A stretch of DNA of 32,247 nucleotides from a virus, in IMG/VR virus record IMGVR_UViG_3300042691_004428, positions 1 through 32,247 of that record; one strand, 5' to 3'. Position numbers and translations under genes: made by a program. Under the pieces are notes generated by a model. It was not told the DNA's origin and ran no database searches. It worked only from the letters and a program-made list of their open reading frames with translations. Of this stretch, positions 7,460-13,682 are shown piece by piece (positions within the stretch are counted from its first letter, which is position 1; each line of letters begins with the position of its first letter).

Positions 7460-8305
7460 ATGTCAGAACCATCCAAAAACCCACTTAGCGGGTATTTCCG
7501 CCAACCTGCAATCTATGTTAAATTGCCCAGTGACGGAAAATTCTATCCCACTGGCTCATTGGACATGCCGCCAAATCATGAACTACCGGTGTATCCAATG
7601 ACTGCGGTAGATGAAATTACCTATCGTACACCAGATGCACTGTTTAACGGCACTGCTGTTACCAGCGTGATTCAAAGCTGTGTGCCCAACATCAAAGACG
7701 CCTGGGTCATTCCCAGCGTAGATCTTGATCTGTTACTGGTAGCTATACGTATTGCCAGTTTTGGACACAGCATGGAAATTGGTGCTGTCTGTCCAGCCTG
7801 CCAACACGAAAACGAGTACGGCGTTGATCTTAGAACCATCATCGACAAACTGCGCTGCCCAGATTACAGCGAAGCACTGGACCAAGGTGATCTAAAGATC
7901 TATTTTAGACCGTTAGACTATCGTCAGATGCAGGAAATCAGTAACTTGCAGTTTGAAGAACAACGACTGCTCAGAGCTATTCCTGATTCTGATCTTGACG
8001 AAAGAGAAAAACTACAGCGTCTTAATGATGCATTCAAGCAGCTCACCGAACTGACAATTACCAGCATGGCACGCAGTATTGCGGCTGTGGCCACACCAAC
8101 AGCACAGGTAACTGAAATGGAAATGATACGCGAGTGGCTGGCCAACTGTGATCGCGAAGTGTTCAACACAGTGAGAGATTACATAGGAACCATGCGCAAA
8201 AACAGCGAACTACAGCCGTTGAATCTGCGCTGCCGCGACTGTAACCACGACTACACACAACCGTTTACTCTGGATCAAGCAAGTTTTTTCGGCAACGCCT
8301 CCTGA
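7460..8305 (+). CDS. gp26: Baseplate hub / tail assembly protein, gp26-like
   Basis: A 281-residue protein of the T4-like baseplate family that includes gp26. Family features are the N-terminal IYVKLPSDGKFYP sequence, the PMTAVDEI-x-YRTPDAL-x-NG segment, and a later acidic helical region. There are four cysteines in two CxxC pairs, CPACQHENEY (Cys111, Cys114) and CRDCNHDYTQPF (Cys258, Cys261), suggesting a zinc-binding fold. In T4, gp26 is needed for baseplate hub assembly. The frame ends at TGA 8303-8305, only 4 codons after a T TTT TTC heptamer, and the gp51-like frame continues in the -1 register. It may therefore also be the N-terminal part of a longer fusion. It starts a plus-strand unit divergent from the tape measure gene, the same neighbourhood in which lambda-type tail chaperones lie. 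Confidence 0.85.
   Translation: MSEPSKNPLSGYFRQPAIYVKLPSDGKFYPTGSLDMPPNHELPVYPMTAVDEITYRTPDALFNGTAVTSVIQSCVPNIKDAWVIPSVDLDLLLVAIRIASFGHSMEIGAVCPACQHENEYGVDLRTIIDKLRCPDYSEALDQGDLKIYFRPLDYRQMQEISNLQFEEQRLLRAIPDSDLDEREKLQRLNDAFKQLTELTITSMARSIAAVATPTAQVTEMEMIREWLANCDREVFNTVRDYIGTMRKNSELQPLNLRCRDCNHDYTQPFTLDQASFFGNAS
8284..8290 (+). promoter_or_regulatory. Probable -1 ribosomal frameshift site (T TTT TTC)
   Basis: In the gp26-like frame the codons read AGT TTT TTC GGC, so bases 8284-8290 form a canonical X XXY YYZ slippery heptamer. Slipping one base back resumes at CGG 8290 and leads without a stop through RQRLLTKNPEEIAV into the gp51-like protein. The in-frame stop follows 12 bases after the heptamer. 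I see no strong downstream hairpin (only GGC/GCC around 8291-8299) and no upstream Shine-Dalgarno stimulator. Confidence 0.6.
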
Positions 8306-8331
8306 CCAAGAACCCTGAAGAAATTGCGGTC

Positions 8332-8520
8332 ATGATTGACGGCATGGAAAAGGAGGCCGATACAATCAGAGAAGAAATTCTAAGACTGTGTTGGCACATG
8401 CGCGGTGGTATAAACTATGAGCAGGCCATGATGTTGAGTTGGAATGAGCGCAAGGCAATCAATGCCATAGTTAAAGAAAACATGGAAACAACTAAGAAAA
8501 CTGGACTACCTTATTTCTAA
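8332..8520 (+). CDS. gp51: gp51-like hub assembly protein; probably the C-terminal part of a -1 frameshift fusion
   Basis: Read from ATG 8332 this is a 62-residue helical protein with the sequence MRGGINYEQAMMLSWNERKA and the ending METTKKTGLPYF. It resembles the short proteins annotated as gp51, baseplate hub assembly catalyst, in aquatic T4-like phages; T4 gp51 is much longer (about 250 residues). The ATG has no convincing ribosome binding site. The same frame stays open and protein-like upstream (LLTKNPEEIAVMIDGM) back to 8290, where it meets the slippery heptamer at the end of the gp26-like gene. A frameshifted product would be about 353 residues. The stop overlaps the next start as TAATG. 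Independent initiation at 8332 or ATG 8344 cannot be excluded. Confidence 0.7.
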   Translation: MIDGMEKEADTIREEILRLCWHMRGGINYEQAMMLSWNERKAINAIVKENMETTKKTGLPYF

Positions 8521-9017
8521 TGAATTTTGATCAGGCAAAAGCAGATATAGTCACCTGGGTGGCGCAGTTTGTTGAACAACCAAACCCAAAGCTAGGTAAC
8601 TGGCCACCGTGTCCGTATGCTCGTCGTGCAAGACTAGAAAACAAACTGGACATTAGGCCTGGCAGTGTAGATCCATATACCGACTGTAGAACTGTGGTCA
8701 TGCATGAGTATGATGTTATTGCCTATGTATATGATCCAAACACCGTGACCGCGCCGGCATTTAACAGTCAGGTGGCAGCACTCAACCGAGGCTTCCTGGT
8801 ACCTAGAGGACTGTTGGCCTTGGCTGATCATCCGGACTATCCCGAAGAAGTTTTGGGTGTAACCATGAATCAAGGCACCTGGGCTATATGTTTTATACAA
8901 GACTTAGAAAAATTAAATGCTCACGCTCGCATGCTGGCCGATCGTGGTTATTATAAACACTGGCCCGAAGAATATCTTGCGGAACTGTTTGATCAACGTG
9001 AGGATCCTAGAAAGTGA
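8520..9017 (+). CDS. Conserved hypothetical protein with a CPYARRA motif
   Basis: A 165-residue soluble protein of unknown function. The N-terminus (MNFDQAKADIVTWVAQFVEQ) is helical and is followed by NWPPCPYARRARLE, which looks like a conserved functional segment. The C-terminal half, including DHPDYPEEVLGVTMNQGTWA and a final helix-rich WPEEYLAELFDQR, suggests an alpha/beta fold. I have a vague memory of similar proteins in marine phages and bacteria but cannot assign a family. No signal peptide or membrane segment is seen. The start overlaps the gp51-like stop (TAATG), and its stop overlaps the next start (GTGA), so it is translationally coupled on both sides. It lies between baseplate genes and accessory genes and need not be structural. 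Confidence 0.7.
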   Translation: MNFDQAKADIVTWVAQFVEQPNPKLGNWPPCPYARRARLENKLDIRPGSVDPYTDCRTVVMHEYDVIAYVYDPNTVTAPAFNSQVAALNRGFLVPRGLLALADHPDYPEEVLGVTMNQGTWAICFIQDLEKLNAHARMLADRGYYKHWPEEYLAELFDQREDPRK

Positions 9018-9445
9018 TCTATGCTAGAATTCAACTGTCAGCCACAAACTACAACACTGACTTGACAGACTGGGCCTATATTAAAAATCCTGACATCACT
9101 GAACTCAACGAAATCTATCGTGCCTATTGTAGGCACAAAAGTTTTCCCAGTGTGATGCCAATCTTTGACAGCGAATATCGTGACCCCAGGAATGACATTA
9201 TTGGCTATTACGACCACAACAACTTGGTTGCATTCAGTCTTATAAGAAGATTTGACCAGCACAACGCCGAGGCCTTGCAATTTGCATGGACTTACTCAAA
9301 TCCTCGCTTGCGTCTGGGTATCAACAGTTTGAAAACCGAATGTGCCATCTACCGGCAACGAGGGTTTGAATATCTTTACCTAGATCAGGCCGACGACTAC
9401 AAACGCGAAATTGACGGCTTTGAAACACTAGGTCCTTTGGAGTAA
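9014..9445 (+). CDS. Putative GNAT-fold acyltransferase-like protein
   Basis: A 143-residue protein starting with GTG in a GTGA overlap with the previous stop. The central part runs from IIGYYDHNNLVAFSLIRRF through LQFAWTYSNPRLRLGINSLK to QRGFEYLYLDQADDYK. That strand-helix order, with a substrate-binding-type middle and a late Y-L-Y-L strand, resembles GNAT-like N-acyltransferases and the C-terminal part of aminoacyl-tRNA-protein transferases. This is a fold guess; no acetyl-CoA binding loop (Q/RxxGxG/A) is evident, so enzymatic activity is uncertain. It could work with the preceding CPYARRA protein, to which it is tightly coupled. Neither belongs to the T4 core set. Confidence 0.6.
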   Translation: MIYARIQLSATNYNTDLTDWAYIKNPDITELNEIYRAYCRHKSFPSVMPIFDSEYRDPRNDIIGYYDHNNLVAFSLIRRFDQHNAEALQFAWTYSNPRLRLGINSLKTECAIYRQRGFEYLYLDQADDYKREIDGFETLGPLE

Positions 9446-9450
9446 ACATT

Positions 9451-9786
9451 ATGGCAGACTTATACACAATCTGGGCCGACAAAGAAGGCGACATATCCGA
9501 CATTGACTGGGTCAATAACATGCGATCATTTTTTGATCACTTGGTAGGCGAAGGCAAGATGATGAGTTATAGAATCACCCGTTGCAAAATGGGCTTTCGT
9601 AGCATTGCAGACATGCCCGAATGGATGATACTGATGGAATTCCAAGATATGGCTCAGATGGAACAGGCATTCAAACGAGTGGCACCAAAACAAGGCGAAC
9701 TCGAAGAGAAACATCAAAGTTTCAATCAATTCGTTGGCGACAATATTCAACATGCACTATTTCGTGATTGGCCAGATCAGTTTTAA
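9451..9786 (+). CDS. DUF6614-like small protein
   Basis: A 111-residue protein with MADLYTIWADKEGDISDIDW at its start, a helix ending in HLVGEGKMMSYRITRCKMGF, then WMILMEFQDMAQMEQAFKRV and the ending FRDWPDQF. This matches my memory of the DUF6614 family of small ferredoxin-like (dimeric alpha/beta barrel) proteins in aquatic bacteria; no function is known to me. The ATG has a good GGAG ribosome binding site 8 bases upstream. It is the last gene of the plus-strand unit and ends 423 bases before the convergent minus-strand operon. It is not a T4 core gene and looks like cargo of bacterial origin. Confidence 0.7.
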   Translation: MADLYTIWADKEGDISDIDWVNNMRSFFDHLVGEGKMMSYRITRCKMGFRSIADMPEWMILMEFQDMAQMEQAFKRVAPKQGELEEKHQSFNQFVGDNIQHALFRDWPDQF

Positions 9787-10209
9787 TCACTATTCAAGAT
9801 CAGCTTCGCTGATCTATTGATTCGCTCGCGCTCATCAATCATATTCATCGAGCGAAGCGAGATATCAGTTATCATCTAGATTTTTTGGTCATACTTGCCC
9901 GTTTCCGGGCAAGTAATGAGCTGTCATCATCTGAGTTCGAACAGTCATCTTGTATTAGGAGATTTGTTGCTGTAGCAACAGCGGAGGTGGTTGTGCTGTA
10001 CCCCCTACTCCAGCCTTGACTCACAACGGAACGCAGTTGACCCTATACAAGCAAAGTCACACACGCTAGAGTTGCATCTGTTTCGCAGAGCTCTAATCAT
10101 TTAGGCCTAAGTTAACCTTTTTCTTCGACGCCCAAGATCTGCCGGCAACGGGCCTTACCCCGGCTGGCTCAATGGGTCCACTCAAACAGTGGAGCAGAGT
10201 CTGTAGTGT
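9787..10209. other. 423-base gene-free region with many inverted repeats (candidate structured RNA)
   Basis: No plausible protein gene is seen on either strand between the convergent genes ending at 9786 and 10210. Inverted repeats include AGATCAGC-TTC-GCTGATCT (9797-9815), TTCGCTCG with CGAGCGAA (9821-9828, 9849-9856), a 10-pair hairpin with a TTTC loop (9892-9915), TGTTGC-TGTA-GCAACA (9965-9980), GTTGTG with CACAAC (9990-9995, 10022-10027), long-range CTTGTAT with ATACAAG (9949-9955, 10045-10051), TAGAG/CTCTA around TCTG/CAGA (10067-10095), GCCGG/CCGGC (10141-10164) and TCCACT-CAAAC-AGTGGA (10177-10193). None is followed by a T-run in either direction. It may act as a transcription barrier or encode a noncoding RNA. 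Confidence 0.55.
9892..9915. other. Ten-base-pair hairpin with a four-base loop
   Basis: TACTTGCCCG and CGGGCAAGTA pair perfectly around TTTC, making this the strongest hairpin in the convergent gap. A run of six T lies about 6 bases before it on the plus strand, which is the wrong side for an intrinsic terminator in either direction. It may still slow polymerase or protect the 3' ends of transcripts from the plus-strand unit or the minus-strand operon. Confidence 0.7.
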
Positions 10210-11013
10210 TTAATTTGTGAAGTGCCTAAGTACTAGATTGGCGTAGCTAATATTACTAAGAATGCCAGGATGTTGATGATCTAAGTTAGTGTCTTGCTGT
10301 AGATTTTTGAAACTTTGATAGAGATTGATCCAATTTTCTGCTTGAATTGTGCCTAGGTGTGTGTAGTTATCATGGATGCGATCATAGAGCCTAAATATCT
10401 GTTCATCTGTTCTAGATTCTGTGTTTAATATGCTGTCTTGTGTAAATTTGGTAAGATCTTTTGGTTGCCTGTGTGTGTCTATGCGATGTGTAAAGTAATC
10501 CTGATCCCAAGGACATAGTCCGTTTACGTAATAGATCTCCGCACTGATCAGACCGGCTAATTTGGTCAGCGTGTTAATCATTGCTATGAGATCACAGATT
10601 TCATAGTGAAGATTATGCAGAGCTAGAAAACTATCAATGATGCTGTCAATCTTGTGTCTAGGCACAAGCAGTCCGGCAAGGCCCACATCATCTGTGCGAT
10701 TTCTATTTTGTAAGGTTTCGTGTGTGGGCCAATCTTCGATGCCTAGTTCAAATCTATATCTAGGCATGCTAGTCCACTGCACGATGATTCTGTCTATCTG
10801 TGAACCATGTTCGGCCACGGCTGCTACTGTATTTCTAAATATATCTCTGTTACTACCGCCGCCTTGCCCGTAGTTTTTTGCCTGTAGACCCAACGCTTTG
10901 GCTACTATGTTACACCATAGATCTGGATGATTGGTGCAGGACAAGCCAGCATCATCGTGCCATCCATGTCCAGCAGTATAGCTACAGCCAGCAAACACTA
11001 TCACCGGGCGCAT
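10210..11013 (-). CDS. SGNH/GDSL-type hydrolase
   Basis: A 267-residue protein with the block order of the SGNH hydrolase family, whose members hydrolyse esters on lipids, sugars or polysaccharides. Visible are FAGCSYTAG (nucleophile Ser11), YGQGGGSNRD (Gly and oxyanion-hole Asn55), and near the end LDHQHPG (likely Asp245 and His248 of the triad). No signal peptide is seen, so it acts in the infected cell or is packaged by another route. It is the last gene of the minus-strand operon and overlaps the nuclease gene by 13 bases. Proteins of this kind occur in aquatic T4-like phages; the substrate is unknown. Being co-transcribed with radical SAM and dehydrogenase genes suggests small-molecule or glycan work, which is inference. 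Confidence 0.82.
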   Translation of the reverse strand: MRPVIVFAGCSYTAGHGWHDDAGLSCTNHPDLWCNIVAKALGLQAKNYGQGGGSNRDIFRNTVAAVAEHGSQIDRIIVQWTSMPRYRFELGIEDWPTHETLQNRNRTDDVGLAGLLVPRHKIDSIIDSFLALHNLHYEICDLIAMINTLTKLAGLISAEIYYVNGLCPWDQDYFTHRIDTHRQPKDLTKFTQDSILNTESRTDEQIFRLYDRIHDNYTHLGTIQAENWINLYQSFKNLQQDTNLDHQHPGILSNISYANLVLRHFTN

Positions 11014-11519
11014 AAATCCTTGACTTGATCAGCGTTTAGTTCAAAGAACAGGTCTAGTTCCATAATCATCCAATGACCGTTAAGTCCACTGGTGTAATTA
11101 AAGTGTCTAGTAAAAATCAATTGGCCAGTGTTAGGCTGTGCATGTACAGCAACATATTGACCTTTACGATTGAACTTCATAAAAATAATATTAAAGTCAC
11201 CGTCGTCGGCCACGTCCATACACTGTGCAATCCAACTGTCTAGTATTTTTACTGTGCCGGAGAATAGTTGATGAAACGGAAAGTCTTTGTAGCTTTTACA
11301 TTCGGCATTGAGTCTTGCGAAACTTTCGCCCGGCACTATGTCGCCTTTGAAACTGCGAATTTGACCTTCGTGTAACATTTCTTTGCGATGACTGTTCTTG
11401 CCGCCTACATAGGCGCCAGAGCCCGGCGCACGTATAAACTTCTCTCCATATAGCGCAGTTAGATAGTCAGCTATCTGACGTTCAAAACTGTTGCCTTTTT
11501 GTTTGCTAGGGCTGGGCAT
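11001..11519 (-). CDS. PD-(D/E)XK nuclease, possible Holliday junction resolvase
   Basis: A 172-residue protein. KQKGNSFERQIADYL (Glu13), FKGDIV (Asp60) and NAECKSY (Glu73, Lys75) give the E...GD...ExK layout of archaeal Hjc-like and related PD-(D/E)XK nucleases. The segment RAPGSGAYVGGKN between them fits the DNA-contacting Ser/Gly loop of that family. T4 resolves branched DNA with the unrelated endonuclease VII (gp49), so this could be its functional replacement in recombination with gp46/47. A restriction-like or repair role is also possible. ATG 11519 shares a base with the previous stop (TGATG); an in-frame TTG at 11522 adds one residue and is less likely. Confidence 0.72.
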   Translation of the reverse strand: MPSPSKQKGNSFERQIADYLTALYGEKFIRAPGSGAYVGGKNSHRKEMLHEGQIRSFKGDIVPGESFARLNAECKSYKDFPFHQLFSGTVKILDSWIAQCMDVADDGDFNIIFMKFNRKGQYVAVHAQPNTGQLIFTRHFNYTSGLNGHWMIMELDLFFELNADQVKDLCAR

Positions 11520-13117
11520 CAATGATCCTTTTCATGCCAACCAATTATAGGTATTGTTCTACGAGTGCGCTGCGACTGTCCTTTGAACTCGCTGAGAATT
11601 TTTTTAATAATGGTCAGCTCTTCTTTAACCTTGGGCTGTATGTAGCCAAGTTTACAGCTGATTTCGTGAATCTCCAATCGACGACGCATGCGTTCTTCCA
11701 AGGTCAGTGTAGGATTGTCCAGGTTTATCCAGTTACGACCGTAGACCCAGTTACGGTCACTGTCCACTAAGTGACTGAGATTCAAATCGGGATCCTGCTG
11801 AACAATACGCAGATCGGTAGTGGCCTCGGCCAATGGACTGCCAATGTCAAGACTGCCGGTGAATCCCCAGCGTACCATCCAGATAGTACCAGACAGCATG
11901 TATTTTCTGTATTTGTATAAAAACTCTATGTTCTTTTGATGATCTTCCAGAGTCTCTGTTGGATATCCAACAAACATCAATATCATGTTGGTATGACCGT
12001 ACTTGGCACTCATGGCCAAGTGAAAGTCAATGTCGTCATTACTGATACCTTTGCGCATGTGCTCACGCACACGTTCACTGTAACTTTCAACACCGCAGAA
12101 AAATGTAAAGCGACCAACTTCGCCCATTAGACGCCAACTTTCTTCGGACATGTCTTTTTTGCGTCGTATAACACCTAGACCCAAGATCTTTAGACCAGTG
12201 AACTCAGGATCCGCAGCTCGATGTTCTAACAGTCTACGATTCATTCTATCCCATTGACGTATGTTACCGTTCATGGTGCTGTCGCTGATTTGAAACAGTT
12301 TGACACCCCACTTTTTGTACATCATGTACATTTCGTCGGCTACCTTGACACCGTCTCTGTAGGCAAACTTGGGCCAGCGCCAGGGCACATCACAGAAAGT
12401 GCATTTTCTAAAACAGCCACGACTGGTGTTTACATATACACCAATACCGCCGGTGGGATAGTAGATGGTAGGCGGATTGTCTTCGTAGTTGGGAAACGGG
12501 TGCTCGTCTAGATTTCTAATCTGTACGTAATCTCTGTTGTCTATTCCAGGAAAGTCATAGTTGTCAGCCAAGAATTCTTTCCAGCTATCCTCAGCGTCGC
12601 CCATGATAAAATGATCTACCAGTCCAAGATTACGCAAGTATTCGCCAAACATGCTGGTAGTTTTGACCTGCTGTCGGCCTCGGTCATCGATAAAACTTTC
12701 AGTGTCGTAAGGAGTAGTCAATCCGCTGCCGCCAACCACTGTGATTCCTTTCCAGGGCAAACGTTTGAGTGTGCGGAAAAATACCAGTGTGCTTCGTGTG
12801 CTGTAGTTGCTGAACACACTGGCTCCAATGATATCAAAATTTTCAGGTAAAATTAGATCTCTTAGAAACTTTTCAAACAGCGCACTAATTTCTTTTTCAG
12901 TCTGCACATCCTGTTCGGTCAACGCATCTGTTTTGAAAAACATATCGTAACGCCAGAAGGTTTCGGCATTAACACGCTCATACAACCACAGGTTAAAATC
13001 AAACACACGGCACTGATGTCCTTGTTGTAACGCAATTGATTTTAGTATAGCAGGACCAGCAGGTGGCCGTTCTACTTCCTGTACTGGCAATATAATCAGT
13101 GCTACATTATGTGCCAT
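11519..13117 (-). CDS. Radical SAM protein with an N-terminal B12-binding-type domain
   Basis: A 532-residue protein. Residues about 1-190 resemble the Rossmann-like cobalamin-binding domain that often precedes radical SAM cores (GPAILKSIALQQGH, IIGASVFSNYSTRS, ITVVGGSGLT), but the DxHxxG cobalamin-ligand motif is absent. The radical SAM core carries RGCFRKCTFC (Cys235, Cys239, Cys242), which would bind the 4Fe-4S cluster and SAM, followed by DSTMNGN, GVESYSERVREHMRKG and a helical C-terminus. Relatives of this architecture perform methylations, methylthiolations and ring rearrangements; the substrate cannot be predicted here. It overlaps the preceding 191-residue gene by 11 bases. T4 has no counterpart, so this is accessory metabolism carried in an early operon. 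Confidence 0.88.
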   Translation of the reverse strand: MAHNVALIILPVQEVERPPAGPAILKSIALQQGHQCRVFDFNLWLYERVNAETFWRYDMFFKTDALTEQDVQTEKEISALFEKFLRDLILPENFDIIGASVFSNYSTRSTLVFFRTLKRLPWKGITVVGGSGLTTPYDTESFIDDRGRQQVKTTSMFGEYLRNLGLVDHFIMGDAEDSWKEFLADNYDFPGIDNRDYVQIRNLDEHPFPNYEDNPPTIYYPTGGIGVYVNTSRGCFRKCTFCDVPWRWPKFAYRDGVKVADEMYMMYKKWGVKLFQISDSTMNGNIRQWDRMNRRLLEHRAADPEFTGLKILGLGVIRRKKDMSEESWRLMGEVGRFTFFCGVESYSERVREHMRKGISNDDIDFHLAMSAKYGHTNMILMFVGYPTETLEDHQKNIEFLYKYRKYMLSGTIWMVRWGFTGSLDIGSPLAEATTDLRIVQQDPDLNLSHLVDSDRNWVYGRNWINLDNPTLTLEERMRRRLEIHEISCKLGYIQPKVKEELTIIKKILSEFKGQSQRTRRTIPIIGWHEKDH

Positions 13118-13682
13118 TGATCAACTCCTTGATCTCGGCCACCAGTTCAGGATACAGTTCTGGACTGCCTACAAATTTCTCCCAGCGATGTAGATCAATG
13201 TCCATGTTTTCCAAGTGCATACGACTGGTGCGCTCTATACGATACCAGTCCCAAAGATCTTTGGGAAATTCTGCAAAGATAAATTCGCCAGGAAAGTGCC
13301 AGCGTCTTAGACTGTAAATGCGTTCTGGCAGTTCGATGTGCTGACGTTTGTAGCTGGCAAAGTATCTGGGCACGTAATAACCATCATCAACGAACCAACT
13401 TTCTAACAATATGTCGTCAAATCTTACATCGTGTATTTCTATCCACATGTCTGCAACAATTTTGCCTTGGCTGTCAGTTTTAGTATGGTAGTCGCGTTTG
13501 TTGTAAAAGTCCAGGCTAAGCCGATTGGCATCTAGTTGATTGACCGAAAAGTCTAACCATTGCTGCGATCCAGTCACAGTGAAGTCACCAACATAGTGTT
13601 GATTGTGTTTACAGTATACTCTAGGCGATTCGTCGGTACTATAACCGGTCAAGCATACACTGACTTTTAGTTGGTCAACCAC
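13107..13682 (-). CDS. Unknown protein, possible beta-sandwich (carbohydrate-binding-like) domain
   Basis: A 191-residue protein with no assigned family. The first 110 residues look all-beta, with alternating strands including DFTVTGSQQWLDFSVNQL, LSLDFYNKRDYHTKTDSQGK and IVADMWIEIHDVRFDDILLE. The NK...D-x-x-T...D-x-x-G-K-I pattern reminds me of carbohydrate-binding-module-like domains. The rest is rich in aromatic and charged residues (WHFPGEFIFAEFPKDLWDWY). I take GTG 13682, 11 bases after an AAGGAG ribosome binding site and overlapping the preceding stop by 16 bases; no in-frame ATG is near. It sits between two radical SAM genes and overlaps both, so it may be their partner or bring them to a substrate. 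That is inference. Confidence 0.6.
   Translation of the reverse strand: MVDQLKVSVCLTGYSTDESPRVYCKHNQHYVGDFTVTGSQQWLDFSVNQLDANRLSLDFYNKRDYHTKTDSQGKIVADMWIEIHDVRFDDILLESWFVDDGYYVPRYFASYKRQHIELPERIYSLRRWHFPGEFIFAEFPKDLWDWYRIERTSRMHLENMDIDLHRWEKFVGSPELYPELVAEIKELINGT

Noticed and set aside
7026-7601. 191-residue plus-strand frame spanning the tape measure / gp26 divergent gap
   Set aside because: It overlaps two well-supported genes and has the composition expected of antisense to an Ala-rich gene.
9892-9915. Intrinsic terminator
   Set aside because: The hairpin is strong, but no T-run follows it on either strand; the T6 run lies before it on the plus strand.
9787-10209. A tmRNA, tRNA or other known RNA gene in the convergent gap
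   Set aside because: No T-arm (GGTTCGANTCC-like) sequence, no acceptor stem with CCA end, and no tag-peptide reading frame with a plausible end on either strand. GTTCGAAC at 9935 cannot form a T-arm because the flanks do not pair.
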